Below, one piece after another: positions 47,640-58,031 of a DNA stretch of 64,000 nt. The stretch comes from Simmondsia chinensis (lineage: Eukaryota > Streptophyta > Magnoliopsida > Caryophyllales > Simmondsiaceae). Made by a program: the position numbers and the translations under genes. The stretch lies in the NCBI GenBank assembly GCA_018398585.1, contig JAGTTD010000019.1:3695702-3759701 (forward strand), given 5' to 3'. The stretch's first letter is position 1, and the number at the start of each line of letters is the position of its first letter. The notes beneath the pieces were generated by a model. The model ran no database searches. It had not been told where the DNA came from and was given only the letters and a program-made list of their open reading frames with translations.

Positions 47640-47950
47640 AAATTTTCGAGTTAGTTCTGATTGAAGTTTCAATAATAGTTTTATACTTTGCCATGCTTGC
47701 AAGTAGAGGTGGCAATCGGATCATTTACGGGTTTTTCAGGTCAGTTTTTCAAGTCAGGTTGAATTTGCCACCTCTACTTGCAAGTAGGTGCTGATTGTGC
47801 TTGAAGTGTGAATATGATTAAATTATGTGGATAGAAAAGGAGTATTGATATTTGAACTCGTGATCTCTACATCGACAAGACTTTGATACTGTATTAAGAA
47901 ACCAACTACTTCAAAACTTCAAAATCTAATAATAGTTTTATACTCTAACA
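47640..47950 (-). mobile_element. TRIM copy carrying a nested 73-bp hAT MITE
   Basis: AATAGTTTTATACTTTGCCA at the left, interior AAGTGTGAATATGATTAAAT and TGAACTCGTGATCTC, PBS-like CTTTGATACTG, and LTR TATTAAGAAACCAACT to TACTCTAACA (ends 47950), in minus-strand TRIM order. The hAT element at 47704-47776 interrupts the interior near its left LTR. Confidence 0.65.
47704..47776. mobile_element. Minimal hAT MITE, 73 bp
   Basis: TAGAGGTGGCAA and TTGCCACCTCTA are perfect terminal inverted repeats; the 8-bp flanks CTTGCAAG (47696-47703 and 47777-47784) are identical. The interior is only about 49 bp, with GGGTTTTTCAGGTCAG, the same subterminal flavour as larger hAT elements nearby. Confidence 0.9.
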
Positions 47951-48319
47951 AAAACCAACCTATACACCACCAAAAGTTTCAGACTAGAGATGACAAATCC
48001 AACCTGACACAAAAAACTTGTAAACTGACCTGACTTGTGCCAAAAAATTTTGTTCAAGAATTAAACCTGAAGTTGGAATGATCTGACCTGAAACTAACCT
48101 AGCCTCTTTTTCCTAGACTCGGAAATGAACCTGTAATCAATTTGACCCAACCTGACCCATCATTGACCCGAACAAGCCCGACCCAAAATAATCCGAACTC
48201 TAACCCTAATCGACCTGAAACAGAAATTAATCCAAGATCTTAAAATACAATTGTAATCATTACTTTTCAGAAGTGCAGCTAAAGTTTATAAAATATTATT
48301 AAATACATATGTTACTTGA

Positions 48320-48857
48320 TCAGGTTGGGGTCCTCAGACACAGCCTCTTTTTAGGGTGGTATCCTGAAAGGGTAAGTGCTGCAGCCGGCAACAAGGCCTT
48401 GGTGGCTATGACCTAGGTTGGTGGGTTGAACTTGATGAGCAGGGGACGCGGCTGGAATCTTCATCTGCAGTTAGGATTTTGATTTGTTATGAAATAAGGA
48501 AAGAGTTTTAAATCAGGAAAGATTTATCTTGATTTGTATTTTATCCTTGTATATCTAGAGTATTTCGGCCTCTATATAAGGAGAAGAAAAGCTAAGGATT
48601 TTGATTCATTCAATTCATAAGTTTCATTCAATATTTTCTTAAGTTTTCTCCTATTCTACGGCTGTGAGAATTTAAGTTAATTTTTTCCTTGTTTTATTAT
48701 TTTCATAATAAAATTTAGGAAAATACTGTTGAACCTTCCCATTCCCCAAATTTTCATCTACGCCCTGCATCAGCGAGGCTAAGTACATCCAACCCCTCCC
48801 AAAACCGTGCTTCTGCGGAAACTTTTGAGGCACTGTATTTTTTGTTGTTGTTGTTGT
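48320..48857 (+). mobile_element. RTE LINE 3' end split by a solo LTR
   Basis: CAGGTTGGGGTCCTCAGACA at 48321 and the ending GAGGCACTG with (TTG)n at about 48841-48857 are the LINE tail; 48377-48772 is foreign. A duplication with one mismatch flanks the whole: ACATATGTTACTTGA (48305-48319) and ACATATGTTATTTGA (48858-48872). Confidence 0.9.
48377..48772 (+). mobile_element. Solo LTR, TGATGCAG lineage, nested in the LINE end
   Basis: Starts TGCTGCAGCC and ends CCCTGCATCA. It has CTCTATATAAGG, and AATAAAATTTAGGAAAATAC then GTTGAACCTTCCC, the same 3' module as the LTRs at 41502-42867. The flanks GTAAG (48372-48376) and GCGAG (48773-48777) both align to GGAAG in the uninterrupted LINE tail, so they are a diverged 5-bp duplication. 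Confidence 0.85.
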
Positions 48858-48934
48858 ACATATGTTATTTGAAATATAATTTAAACTTTCGTAAAATACT
48901 TTATGCAATGAAAGCACTAAATAGCATAATTATT

Positions 48935-49430
48935 GACGACAAAAAGGGAAAGGGAAGCTTTGACGTGCAAGAAGAAAGAGAAAGAGAAACGGGAACTTCA
49001 AGAGTTCTTGAACGATATGTCACCCAGGAATAGCGGGCAGCAACCGACTAAGGCCACAAGCAAGCAGAAAAAGAGGAATATGGCAAAACGGGGTGGTAGG
49101 GTGCAAGAGGTCGAGAAGATCCGTCAGGCTGAGCTAGTAATTGAGATGGGGAGAAGGCTAGGTTTGAACGTTGATGGATTTGATCCGCCTACAATGAGCG
49201 CTATACTTGATTAAAGAGTGACCTAAACGCCTTCTATCCTGTTTGGAATACCATGAATCCAAATCATTTATAGTAGTCTGCTGAGGGTCATCGTGTTATG
49301 CCTTTTTTGCTCGTAGCCCTATTTTGTTTCTGTAATTTGAGCAGCGCTTTTGAACAGGTTGTCCAAGGGCTCGCTAGTTCAAGCGCTTGATTTGTATTGC
49401 GACTACTTCAGTAATTAACAAAAAAAAAAA
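48935..49430 (+). mobile_element. Retroposed segment with poly(A), possible L1 deletion derivative
   Basis: Contains an open segment ending at 49214 (KKKEKEKRELQEFLNDM, VEKIRQAELVIEMGRRLGLN, FDPPTMSAILD) followed by a UTR-like part ending TTGTATTGCGACTACTTCAG, TAATTAAC and poly(A) at about 49421-49432. ACGAC-containing flanks (GACGACAAAAA and AACGACCAAAA) may be a short duplication. The end of the open segment resembles the region after ORF1 in plant L1 elements, and the UTR resembles L1 3' UTRs, which would make this an L1 lacking ORF2. This is inference. Confidence 0.45.
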
Positions 49431-51062
49431 AATAACGACCAAAAACTGATACAACTTGACTGAAGATGACCCGAACACTAAACTACTTAACCTTGACCCA
49501 ACTCGACCCAAACATAGGTAACAACCGAAAGTGTCCTAAGTATAGGTAACAGCCGATAATGACCCAAGCCTGAATGGCTCAAGCCTGACCCAAGATGACC
49601 TGATTGCCATCTCTAACCCTGACTGTCCAATCAAAACTCCTCCCCACCCTCCACAAGTCAATTTAAATGCCCACAATTTGCAAAACTCACAAAGTGAAAC
49701 GACGGCAAACAAAAGAGAAGAAGAAAAATCAATGAAGTACGATCCAAGAAAGCTCTAGGTTACTGGAATACCGTTGGAAATAACGGAGGAAAACATTAAA
49801 GAACATTTTGTGGAGTGGTGGGTGGGGGGAAGTGCAAGGAGTTGATCTCATACGCCGTTACGCCGATACTAACGGCTACACCATTGTTTTCTTCCGAGAT
49901 CCTTCAACTGTGAATAAGATTCTTGAGCATAAAGTACACACCATTCATGGAAACACGGTTAGTTCTGAATTGCAGTTTTAGTTCTTGTTCTTGTGAAGTT
50001 TATTTTTTGTTATTTAAATTCACCCCTATTTCACTCGATTTTTTTGTGTTTTTTTGTCTAAAAACTTGATTTCTACTCCTTGCATCCTCCCCTATTTATA
50101 CAAGTAGAGTTTGGAATAAACAACTAAGAGAAAATCTCAAAAATCAGCTCCCAATTGTGCTTCCCAGCTGCAGCTGCTGTCTGTCTGCGAGTTGCTGATT
50201 TTTTATTGATTTTCTTGATTTTTTTTACACTCCACCGCCCAAATTCTGCTCCAAAACATCATATTGATGTTGTGTCATGTTTGTACAATGAATTTGGCTA
50301 AAACAAAATCGAGTTTTAATTGCCAAAATGCAAGTTGTTCAGGAAAATCTGAAATCTGTCAAAATTTCTGCATGTTGATTTTCAACTTGTTTTTCTCCAT
50401 TTTTTCACGAAATTCTCCACCCAAATGCTGCATAAACATGTTAAAAAGATGTTAAATAACTTATTTAAGCTTTGGTTCAGTGAATTTAGTAAAAAAAAAA
50501 AAATGCTAAAATCGAGCGGCAAAGTGACATGCTGCAGCAGGTGCAAGTTGCTTTGCAACTTGTAAACTTTTTTATATTTTTTCTGGTTTTTTATGTTAAA
50601 GAGTGCTTAAAATGTCTTCAAGTAATCTTTGGGTGTCTTTGTTTCGTTCTTGTGTTTAAAGATTTCTGGGTTTGCCTTTTCTAATGCGTTAAATTTCATC
50701 GGGCATTAAAGCCTAGCTTATGAAGTTGGCGTATATAAGATGTGTAATTGAAGTTTTTATCTTAAAACTAATTCACGTTAGGTGGAACAATCCATTTGGC
50801 TAATTTCTCTATTGTCTTTGATTTCAATGTTTAGTTGTCTTTGGTTTCTTCTTGTTTAAAGATTCCTAGGAGGTTAAAGTTTTGTTGTGGTGTTTGCTGT
50901 CAAGAAAGCAACTCCCCCAAAAGATCAAGGTGATGAGTCACGGTCCAAGATTAATTTTATACTAACACGCTTCCTCACCAAATACCCATTACTTGGATTT
51001 TGCATTGGCTGATCTTACACCTTGTGATTAAATTATATTAATATTAAAAAGTGGGTTTGATG

Positions 51063-51832
51063 TGTTAGAACAAAATGTCAAAATACTTGCAAAATACTTG
51101 CAACCGAGTAACCAAGAGATCTCAGGTGTTGAGGCTGTGTAATCACTTTCCTTAAGGTTTATTTCGCTATAGGGTATACAACAACAACCAAAATGAAGTG
51201 AGAATGTGTAAAGGGAGAAAAAGATCGAGATGTGGAGAGATTGGAGTTTTGTTCAAAGTAAACAACAACAAGAACACAAGAACACTTTGAATGCAAAGTT
51301 CTTTCACACTTGATTTCCCTTGTGTTTTTGATTCATACTTTTTCCATCAAAAGAGGGGAGTAATATATATGTATTGTATGTACAAGCACGTCCCAAAACA
51401 AAGAGCCATTAATGTATAAAAGAACCGGGAAGAAACCGCGCAGACAAACCGTCAAAACCGACCTGTGTGTCGAATCTGTGTGTCGACACATGGACTTACT
51501 GTAAGTCTGTGTGTCGACACACATTTTCTCTGTGTCGACACATAGATCCCCTCCGTGCGCTTCTGTAAAGAGCTGTGTGTTGACACATGGGCCATGTGTG
51601 TCGACACACAGCTGTCTCCCCACAATTCTGTAAGATTGTGTGTCGACACACATGGCCCATGTGTCGACACACACCCCCAACAAGCTCTTAAACATTCAAA
51701 CGAGTATCGGGACATTCTCAAATACATCTTATACATATATAAACAACATTTAACATATATATATACACGTATTATACAACACATATTTTGAAAATACATC
51801 AACATGATGCAATCCGAAATATAAATGTTAAC
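51063..51832 (-). mobile_element. Solo LTR with a GTGTCGACAC palindrome cluster
   Basis: TGTTAGAAC at the left and ATGTTAAC at the right, flanked by a perfect 5-bp duplication TGATG (51058-51062 and 51833-51837). The right end lacks the final A of the expected TAACA. Between about 51467 and 51672 the palindrome GTGTCGACAC, or GTGTNGACAC with flanks, recurs about ten times. It lies in the intron of the RRM pseudogene and is absent from the left arm. TG...CA-type ends and the T run/CACTT blocks suggest a copia-type LTR. Confidence 0.75.
51467..51672. repeat. Cluster of GTGTCGACAC palindromes
   Basis: Roughly ten imperfectly spaced copies of a 10-12 bp palindrome, centred on TCGA, several preceded or followed by CATGG/CCATG. 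Spacing is irregular (about 12-45 bp) and there are no unique spacers of constant length, so it is not an array of the CRISPR kind. Confidence 0.8.
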
Positions 51833-51954
51833 TGATGGGTTAAATGCTTCGAGTTTATACTCCTCTCATAACTCTATACATAGAGACTTGAGTCTAGAGG
51901 AGAGGCATTGACAAAAATTAAGTGAGTTCTCTATCTCCCTCTCTCTCTCTAGTG

Positions 51955-51979
51955 CCCCCCCCCCCCCCCCCCCCCCCCC
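51955..51979. repeat. Poly(C) run of 25
   Basis: Uninterrupted C run after a CT microsatellite. Long runs of this kind are unstable and also prone to sequencing-length error. It lies in unassigned sequence (51838-52124) next to the solo LTR. Confidence 0.85.
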
Positions 51980-54036
51980 TCCTTCTATTCTCTCCCCCCT
52001 TCCTTTCTTTGTATTATCGTTATACTTGTAAGCTTCTTATACTTTACCAATATATATAATGTACTATTCTTATTAAGATTGTTGATTGATCTATTGGTTG
52101 ATTTTTGTGAGGATCGATCATGGATCGTAGCAGAGTTGTTGGAATTTGAACTCATGATATCTTAGTCGACAAAACTCTAGTACCATGTCAAAGAACCAAT
52201 TTTTCCAAAGCTTATGTGGATAGTTCAAGGTTGAAGATTAATGTTATACTTCAACATTTGATTTTTGGGAGTTCCAATGAGAGTTGATATGCAGTTGTGC
52301 TATTTGAAAGCCTCTAGATAGCATTTCTTGGGCCTAGAAAGTTACGGAGGATGTATGATTTGTTCTAGGCTACGAGCATCTTTGAAAATTGTATGTTTTA
52401 CATGCATTGGATTATCAAGATTATGAACATTGAATATTATACACAACCTAAGCACAACCGTATAAAATTTTATATATAACCAAGATTACAAACGTTACAT
52501 TGGAATCTGCTAATACTTCTGCAGAGTTGTTATTTGTGCCAGCAGCTTAAGTGCTAGTCTTGTTCACATCCATTTGTCCATTAGCGCCTTGTTTGATTGT
52601 CTGAAAAATAGACATAGTAAATGCAAATTTAGAGAGAAGTAGCGATTTGGAACCTTATTTGGCTGTCAAAAAATAAACAAAAATGGGAATTGAAAATTAC
52701 TTAGCAATTTCAAATTCATTCAAAACGTACAAAATATATTACCTAGCCATTTGGCCTCTTTTTTTAGTCATTTCATCGGAATTTATGTGTAGCTTTGGCA
52801 TCTATTTGTTGATCTTAAAGTGTAGGTTGATGTTTTCATTTATTCTGGTTATTATCAAGAGGGGCATGGCAATAAAGGAACGTCAGAAAATATGCATCGT
52901 AGGCTTGCCTTCTACTTTGACAGAAGATGAACGTCGCAATCATTTTCAAGAGCACGGGACTATTACTGATGTTTCTATTATCCATCATTGGAGTACATGC
53001 AAAGCAGGCAGTTTCGGGTTTGTTTCTCTTGACAACGAGGCCGCAGTACATATGATTCTACCTAGAAAATTCGACCGTCTTAAAGGAAACCGAATTGAGG
53101 TGATGCATGCAAGAGATTACCAAACTGAAAAGGAAAGAAGTGTTCTTCCAACTTCTGGTTGGTTACGATGCACCATCTAATATTGGGACAAGTTATAACG
53201 GTCAAGGTGACTATGATGGTGTGAATCCTTACCATGGTGGCGCTGCTGCCGCTGTGTACAGGAATCCAGATGTTCATAACACTGGTTATGAAAGTGCGAC
53301 AAGTGCCTCTACGAGTACACAGAATGCACAACTGCCTTCTGGGTATGCAAGTGTTGCTGATACATGGGATGTTGGAAGTGTTGGTTCCTTCTTCAAGTGC
53401 TGCTTCTAGGTATGTAAGTCTAGGCTACAGAGTTGCTGCTACTACATGGGGTGCTGGAGGTGTTGATCCTTCTAGTCAGTCTACAAGAGCTGGTGGAGTG
53501 TTGTAAGAGGACATTGATCTCTGCTGGGTAAATGGACACGAAGGTGGGCTTTGGAGCTATGATCTATCTCAATCCTCGAGATATTATGGCGACACCCAAA
53601 CCTCGCAATCACAACCGCAATAATTTTGGTTCCAACAAAGCTTTCATTTCGCATTAACTGATCAAAGATATCCGTTTGCAGCTAAGTGTATGTCCCTTAA
53701 AAGTGGCAAGGATGGCTCTCTTTGGATATCAAGCTCACTTTGGGATGCTTGGCTTGCTCAAATCCTTGTAGCTTGCAGCATCTTTTATGCTAGTTCTATA
53801 ATAACAGTTAGTAGTAATGATACTAGTTAGTTCCACAGATATATCTTTGGTCGGAGATACGTATATAGTTTGCTTTGTTGCAGTACTTTTTTCAACTATA
53901 GAGTTCAATAATTGAATGTCTGCATATATGAGTTCTATTGCTATTCAATACCTGCATATTCATTTTTGGTTTCATCTAACTAGCTAAGAGCAAGGTGACT
54001 AGACCTACATGTTAGTGTGTACGCTTAAACAAATCT

Positions 54037-54172
54037 GTTGGTTTTGGCGTAACAGGTTAGGCTACCCCTTCGTCCAGTATGAGGTCTTGAGTTAGGAGCT
54101 CATTTTCTGCCTCCCTTGAATGGTAATAGCCCTATTTAAGGGAATATTGTACCTCCTTACCATTGTAAAAAA
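54037..54172 (+). mobile_element. tRNA-derived SINE, right-arm copy
   Basis: TTGGTTTTGGCGTAACAGGT, GGCTACCCC, GAGGTCTTGAGTTAGGAGCT and CTCCTTACCATTGTAAAAAA, the duplicate of 44648-44803 read on plus. Its poly(A) is short (about 6 A). Confidence 0.72.
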
Positions 54173-54529
54173 GAAAATGTATGTATGCTTGGATGCATCC
54201 CCGTGCATTCTATTCATATCTCAAGTACGGATTCAGAAATTCTTTCAAGGATAAAGATAACTTTGTGGTAGATTAAGTTATTGCTGGAAATTTTTTGATG
54301 ATATATCCCGAATAAAATAATATTAACGAATAAAGTATTTGATAATATGAACAACATTACATCATTCAAGCTCCAATAACACAACATAGTATTAGGATAA
54401 AAAATATATATATAGTATATGAATTCCATCACCTCAAGAACCAAAAATTCTATATAAACAACCAGATGTAGAAAACAAATTAAACGAAGAACATATCTTT
54501 GGGTTGAAGCATGTGAAAATGCCCTCGGA

Positions 54530-54900
54530 GAAATTTTTTGGGCCTTAATTTGGGCTCAGGTTGAGGTTCAAGCCTGTGTTGGTGACTTCAGCTGAAAATT
54601 TAGGATTTTTATTTTGCCTCTATATAAATCCGGTTCTAGGATTTGAAAGAGCAAAGCAAATTGAAGAAAGAAAACTCTCTGTAACAATTCCAAAGCAATA
54701 AAATTCTCCCTGCAACTCCGTAGACTTAGGCAATTTTGGCCGAACCACGTAAATCTATGTGTTTGCTTTTTTTTTATTTTCTCGTTGAATCTTTGTTATG
54801 TTTAGTTGTTACGTTCACCGAAGCACTTTTGATAAACAAAAATGTCCTTAGTTTGATTTCAAACAATCAAACACCTAATCTATGTAGGAAGTGAGAGAAC
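54530..54900 (+). mobile_element. Copia-like LTR fragment
   Basis: TATA-like CCTCTATATAAATCCGG at about 54621, CAATAAAATTCTCCC, and the typical TTTTGGCCGAACCACGTAAA block at about 54734. It starts where similarity of the inverted duplication ends, so it may mark the breakpoint. Boundaries not defined. Confidence 0.55.
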
Positions 54901-56034
54901 TAATTAAAAGGCAAATTCTTCAAATTTGCAAAGCGGCATATTTTATAGATGCTCTAGTTGGGAAATTAGATTAATATTGGATTAATTAAATGCAAGGAAT
55001 ATAAATTTAAATGGGGATACAAGTTGAGTGCTCATTACAAAAGAAAGGAGACAACAAAAATTACAAAAATAGGGGACAAAAGAACAAAACAAAAGAAAAT
55101 TCTGTCATCAAAGCAAGAGGTTGAGTATCAGTGGAGATGCCAAAATTAAAGAACAAAGTAAATACCATAAGTTCCCTCTTTCCTTTTGATGCGGGATGAA
55201 AATGTAAAGCTCGGTATTGAATACATCAAGATCGATGCAACTATGATTCTACCCAAATGAGAGGAAATACTAGAATTTGTATTCAGAAATCCTGAATGAC
55301 AGATTACAGCTAAGCATCATATTTATAGGTAGGAAAAAGAAAAAATAACCCTTGATATAGAAGTTATAAAAATGCCCTTAAGCTAATCGCGAACACAAAA
55401 GCGGCCCACAACAACTTTAAAGACCAAATTTGGGCTAAACAGATCAAGCCAATAGCTAAGCCCTTGGCTTTTCAATAGTTCTATCCAAGAGAGCTTCATT
55501 TTGAAATGTAATGAGTCACATAACTTGTAATGGATCAAAAGTAATGGTTGTTTTAAATTACACATGCGAATCGATATTTTCGATCCACCCGTTTGGATTT
55601 CCAGTAGTCCAACTATTCCATAAACTCTTCCTGTTACTCATAAAACGTTTGAGACACATGACTTTAAAATACAATTAGATACCCGAACTTAATATACTCT
55701 AGTGATGACATTATTCTACTATTATTTAACGAAACAATATGATCTTGCATATCTAAGCTTTATCTAATAATCATCATCACTCCAACGTTCATATTTTCAA
55801 AATCCAAAAAATAGGACCCACAACACATTAAATTTGCCAAGCACACCCATCCCCTTCTTCATTCACCACAACACAACTGCCATTTTTCTCCACACCCAAC
55901 AAGATGAGGGATCCCCCCTTAATCTTATAATTTCAAAACTCGGGGCTCGTCCATACTTGTTGCCTATTTTGTATTGTGACTTTGCCATTAATTATCAGAA
56001 AAAAAGGTGCCAGCCACGGCAGAAGCATCAGACA
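54901..56034. other. Gene-free stretch, probable LTR debris
   Basis: 55189 has TGATGCGGGATGAAAATG, related to the LTR-like starts at 7951 and 20525, with a minus-strand TATA-like ATAAATATGATG near 55318. 55600-56034 should contain the promoter and leader of the gene starting at 56035; no element is claimed. Confidence 0.4.
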
Positions 56035-58031
56035 ATGGGGTGGCTGTTTGCTTGCTTTGGTTATTCCAAGAAAAGAAAGCGCTCCAAAACCCGAGTTATT
56101 CTCTTACTCTCAACTGTGTTATTAGTTCTTATACTTTATTTATTATTTATTATGTCAACGCATTCCTTATCATTTTGATTGTGTGAACTCGGTCGAGTGT
56201 TTCAATCAATGTTAAATAATATTTATTTGTGATCGAAGTTTAAACGTTAATTAGCACTTACATATGCTTTTTATGTGAAGATGTTCAAAATAAGGTTAAT
56301 ATTTACAAAGAGTGGATTTGATGTTATGATTTCAATCGAGAAGTAACATTAATTTTAACAACAGACTTGATTGAAACAATTTTAATTATACAAAGATTAA
56401 ATTGGCATAATTAGGGTTACAAGAACTAAATTGTTAGAGCATTACTACACGTCACGAGAAGAGGGCGCATGAAAATACCACGAATAGGGCACAGTTGGTT
56501 GTTAATGACCAACCTGTTCCTAAGCACCCTCGTTCTTGTAATATTTTCGTGACTTTTTTCTTGTGCCTTGTAGAATTTTTTAAAATTGTTATAACAAGTG
56601 AAGTGCATGTTTGGTATTATATGTGTTTTTTATTTGATTTTTGGAGAAGTAATTAAAATTCGATTTTAAAAATATTTTTATTTTTATTTTTTGTTTTGCC
56701 TGAATGCAAAATAAGATAACAATTTTGTAAACTCTTTTTTTTTTTTTTGTGGATTTGATGTAGCAGAGGATTGGAAGCTACATACCGTTGAAACAGGTGG
56801 ATGAATCAGACCACTCGAGCAGCAGCACCTCACATATTGACCTCAGGTTGCTTACTCATATTGTGTTTTTCCTTTAATATAGATCAGAGGCGAGGCATTA
56901 GGAGAGTCTTCTAGAAAGGTGTTACATTATCAACTTTTTTTTAAATTTAAGCTAATAGATAAAGATATATAACTAATTTTATACTCTAATATACCTTCTT
57001 ACACAATAGACGGGCTAGTCTAAAGCTTTGGCATTATACCAATGAATCAATTTCCCGAAAGTTTAAATTGATAGGTAAGACTCGGGATTGATTTTTTACT
57101 CAAAAAGCCTCAACATAAAGCATTAGCACACCCATTGGCCCCTTCTTAATTCATTTAAAATTACAATACTAGCTAGTATGTAAGTCTTTTATGTTATATA
57201 TATATATATATGTGTGATCTATTTGTTATTATTTCTTCTGTTATAAATATATAGTGATATACAATATAAGCAACCTCATTTATAATTAATTTTCACCTTA
57301 CATTCACCATGACACCCTTAACTTAAAAAGCGTAATGGGTGATGGCGGCTAAAGGATAATGATTTTTTCCGCGAGTTGATTAAATTTTTTTTTTTTTTCC
57401 ATTGATTGAATATTGATCAAAATACAAGTTGTTTTGGATTTTTTTTTTATTTTTTGTTTTTAGAAATGGATGCAAAGATGAAGAGAAAAGTGAGCCCAGA
57501 AAGAAAGTCAGGTTCAATATGAATGTGACAACTTATGAGCCCATCCCAACTTACAATAACGATGATGACGATGAAGTTACGAGCAACCTTTCATGGAGTA
57601 ATGGAGAGAACGAAGACGATGAAGAAGAAGTTGTAGATGAGAGCGCTTACGCACCTCTCTGCAAGGTATTTGTCGTGGAACAAAGGGCATCATCTGCAAC
57701 CTCGAGTTACAGATACAGCAACTGCTATGAGTATGATCATGAAGACGACACAGAATTTGAATGTTCTAGTAATGATGAAGAAGATGAAAGTGATGGCGAC
57801 AATCTTGACCATAATCACAATAGTAATGATGGTCGTGGGGGCCACTGCGATGGTCCTCAAGCCACGCGCGATGAGAAAACATCCAAGCAACTTGGCTTTA
57901 TTTCCATGGCTGGAGAAATTGACGATACTTATGTGAGAAAGGGAGGATTTAAGAGCACATATATGGTTTCAGTACTAAATCCCATAGAGAATCTCTCTCA
58001 GTTAAAGGCAATCAAGGCGAGAAAATTTTAG
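56035..58031 (+). CDS. Conserved plant protein of unknown function, acidic, 3 exons
   Basis: Exons 56035-56094, 56767-56846 and 57464-58031, phases 0 and 2 agreeing; 235 residues. The N-terminus MGWLFACFGYSKKRKRSKTR matches the MGxxxACFGxSK start of a small plant-specific family, and RIGSYIPLKQ its second block; then KKVRFNMNVTTYEP, a long Asp/Glu-rich middle (DDDDEVTS, EDDEEEV, NDEEDESDGD), and the family C-terminus VSVLNPIENLSQLKAIKARK. No catalytic motif, membrane segment or known domain is seen. The cysteine at residue 7 with an MG start could allow lipid modification, but this is speculation. The exon 1 donor (GTTATT) is weak, so that junction is the least certain part. I recognise the family pattern but know no function. 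Confidence 0.8.
56940..57115 (-). mobile_element. Degenerate TRIM in an intron
   Basis: AATTTAAGCTAATAGATAAA, AATTTTATACTCTAATATAC, CCTTCTTACACAATAGACGG, CATTATACCAATGAATCAAT and AGTTTAAATTGATAGGTAAG follow the minus-strand TRIM order. In the second intron of the gene at 56035-58031. Confidence 0.5.

Larger units (their letters stand above)
47985..49615. mobile_element. hAT-like element filling the spacer, with nested insertions
   Basis: Left end TAGAGATGACAAATCCAACC and reverse-complemented right end TAGAGATGGCAATCAGGTCA are hAT-type inverted repeats, and both subterminal regions are dense in GACCTGA/GACCCGA repeats. The 8-bp flanks TTTCAGAC and ACCCTGAC agree at only four positions, so integrity is uncertain. 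Inside are the LINE end 48320-48857, its nested solo LTR, and the retroposed segment 48935-49430. No transposase. Confidence 0.55.
50898..52262 (-). mobile_element. TRIM, right-arm copy, split by later insertions
   Basis: 50898-51062 holds one LTR (TGTCAAGAAAGCAACTCC to ACTAACA, 50898-50967) and the start of the interior; 52125-52262 holds the rest (GTTGGAATTTGAACTCATGA, CTAGTACCATGTCAAAGAAC, CTTCAACA). Between lie the solo LTR 51063-51832 and about 290 bp of unassigned sequence. Orthologous to 46494-46720 by position in the duplication. Confidence 0.7.
49732..53506 (+). pseudogene. Broken inverted copy of the two-RRM gene
   Basis: Exon 1 equivalent 49732-49957: ATG kept, then MKYDPRKL followed by a stop, and a frameshift at the G-rich GGTGGGTGGGGGGAAG. 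Exon 2 equivalent from about 52848: RQKICIVGLPSTLTEDERRN, then HEHG-like and GSFGFVSLDNEAAV parts of RRM2, a frameshift near 53150, the Gly/Tyr/Ser tail in a second frame (GYESATSASTSTQNAQLPSG), another shift near 53390 and YVSLGYRVAATTWGAGGVDP in a third. The splice acceptor is damaged: where the intact gene has TTATTCAG, this copy has TTATTCTG (52841-52847). The donor (ACG/GTTAGT) survives. Homology continues past the stop into the 3' flank. Confidence 0.92.
49616..54525. repeat. Right arm of the large inverted duplication
   Basis: Reverse-complement counterpart of 43650-47465, longer because of extra insertions in the intron (notably 51063-51832 and the segment up to about 52120). It begins one base after the hAT-like end at 49615. 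Confidence 0.9.

Noticed and set aside
51467..51672. CRISPR-like array
   Set aside because: The repeats are short palindromes with irregular spacing inside a plant solo LTR.
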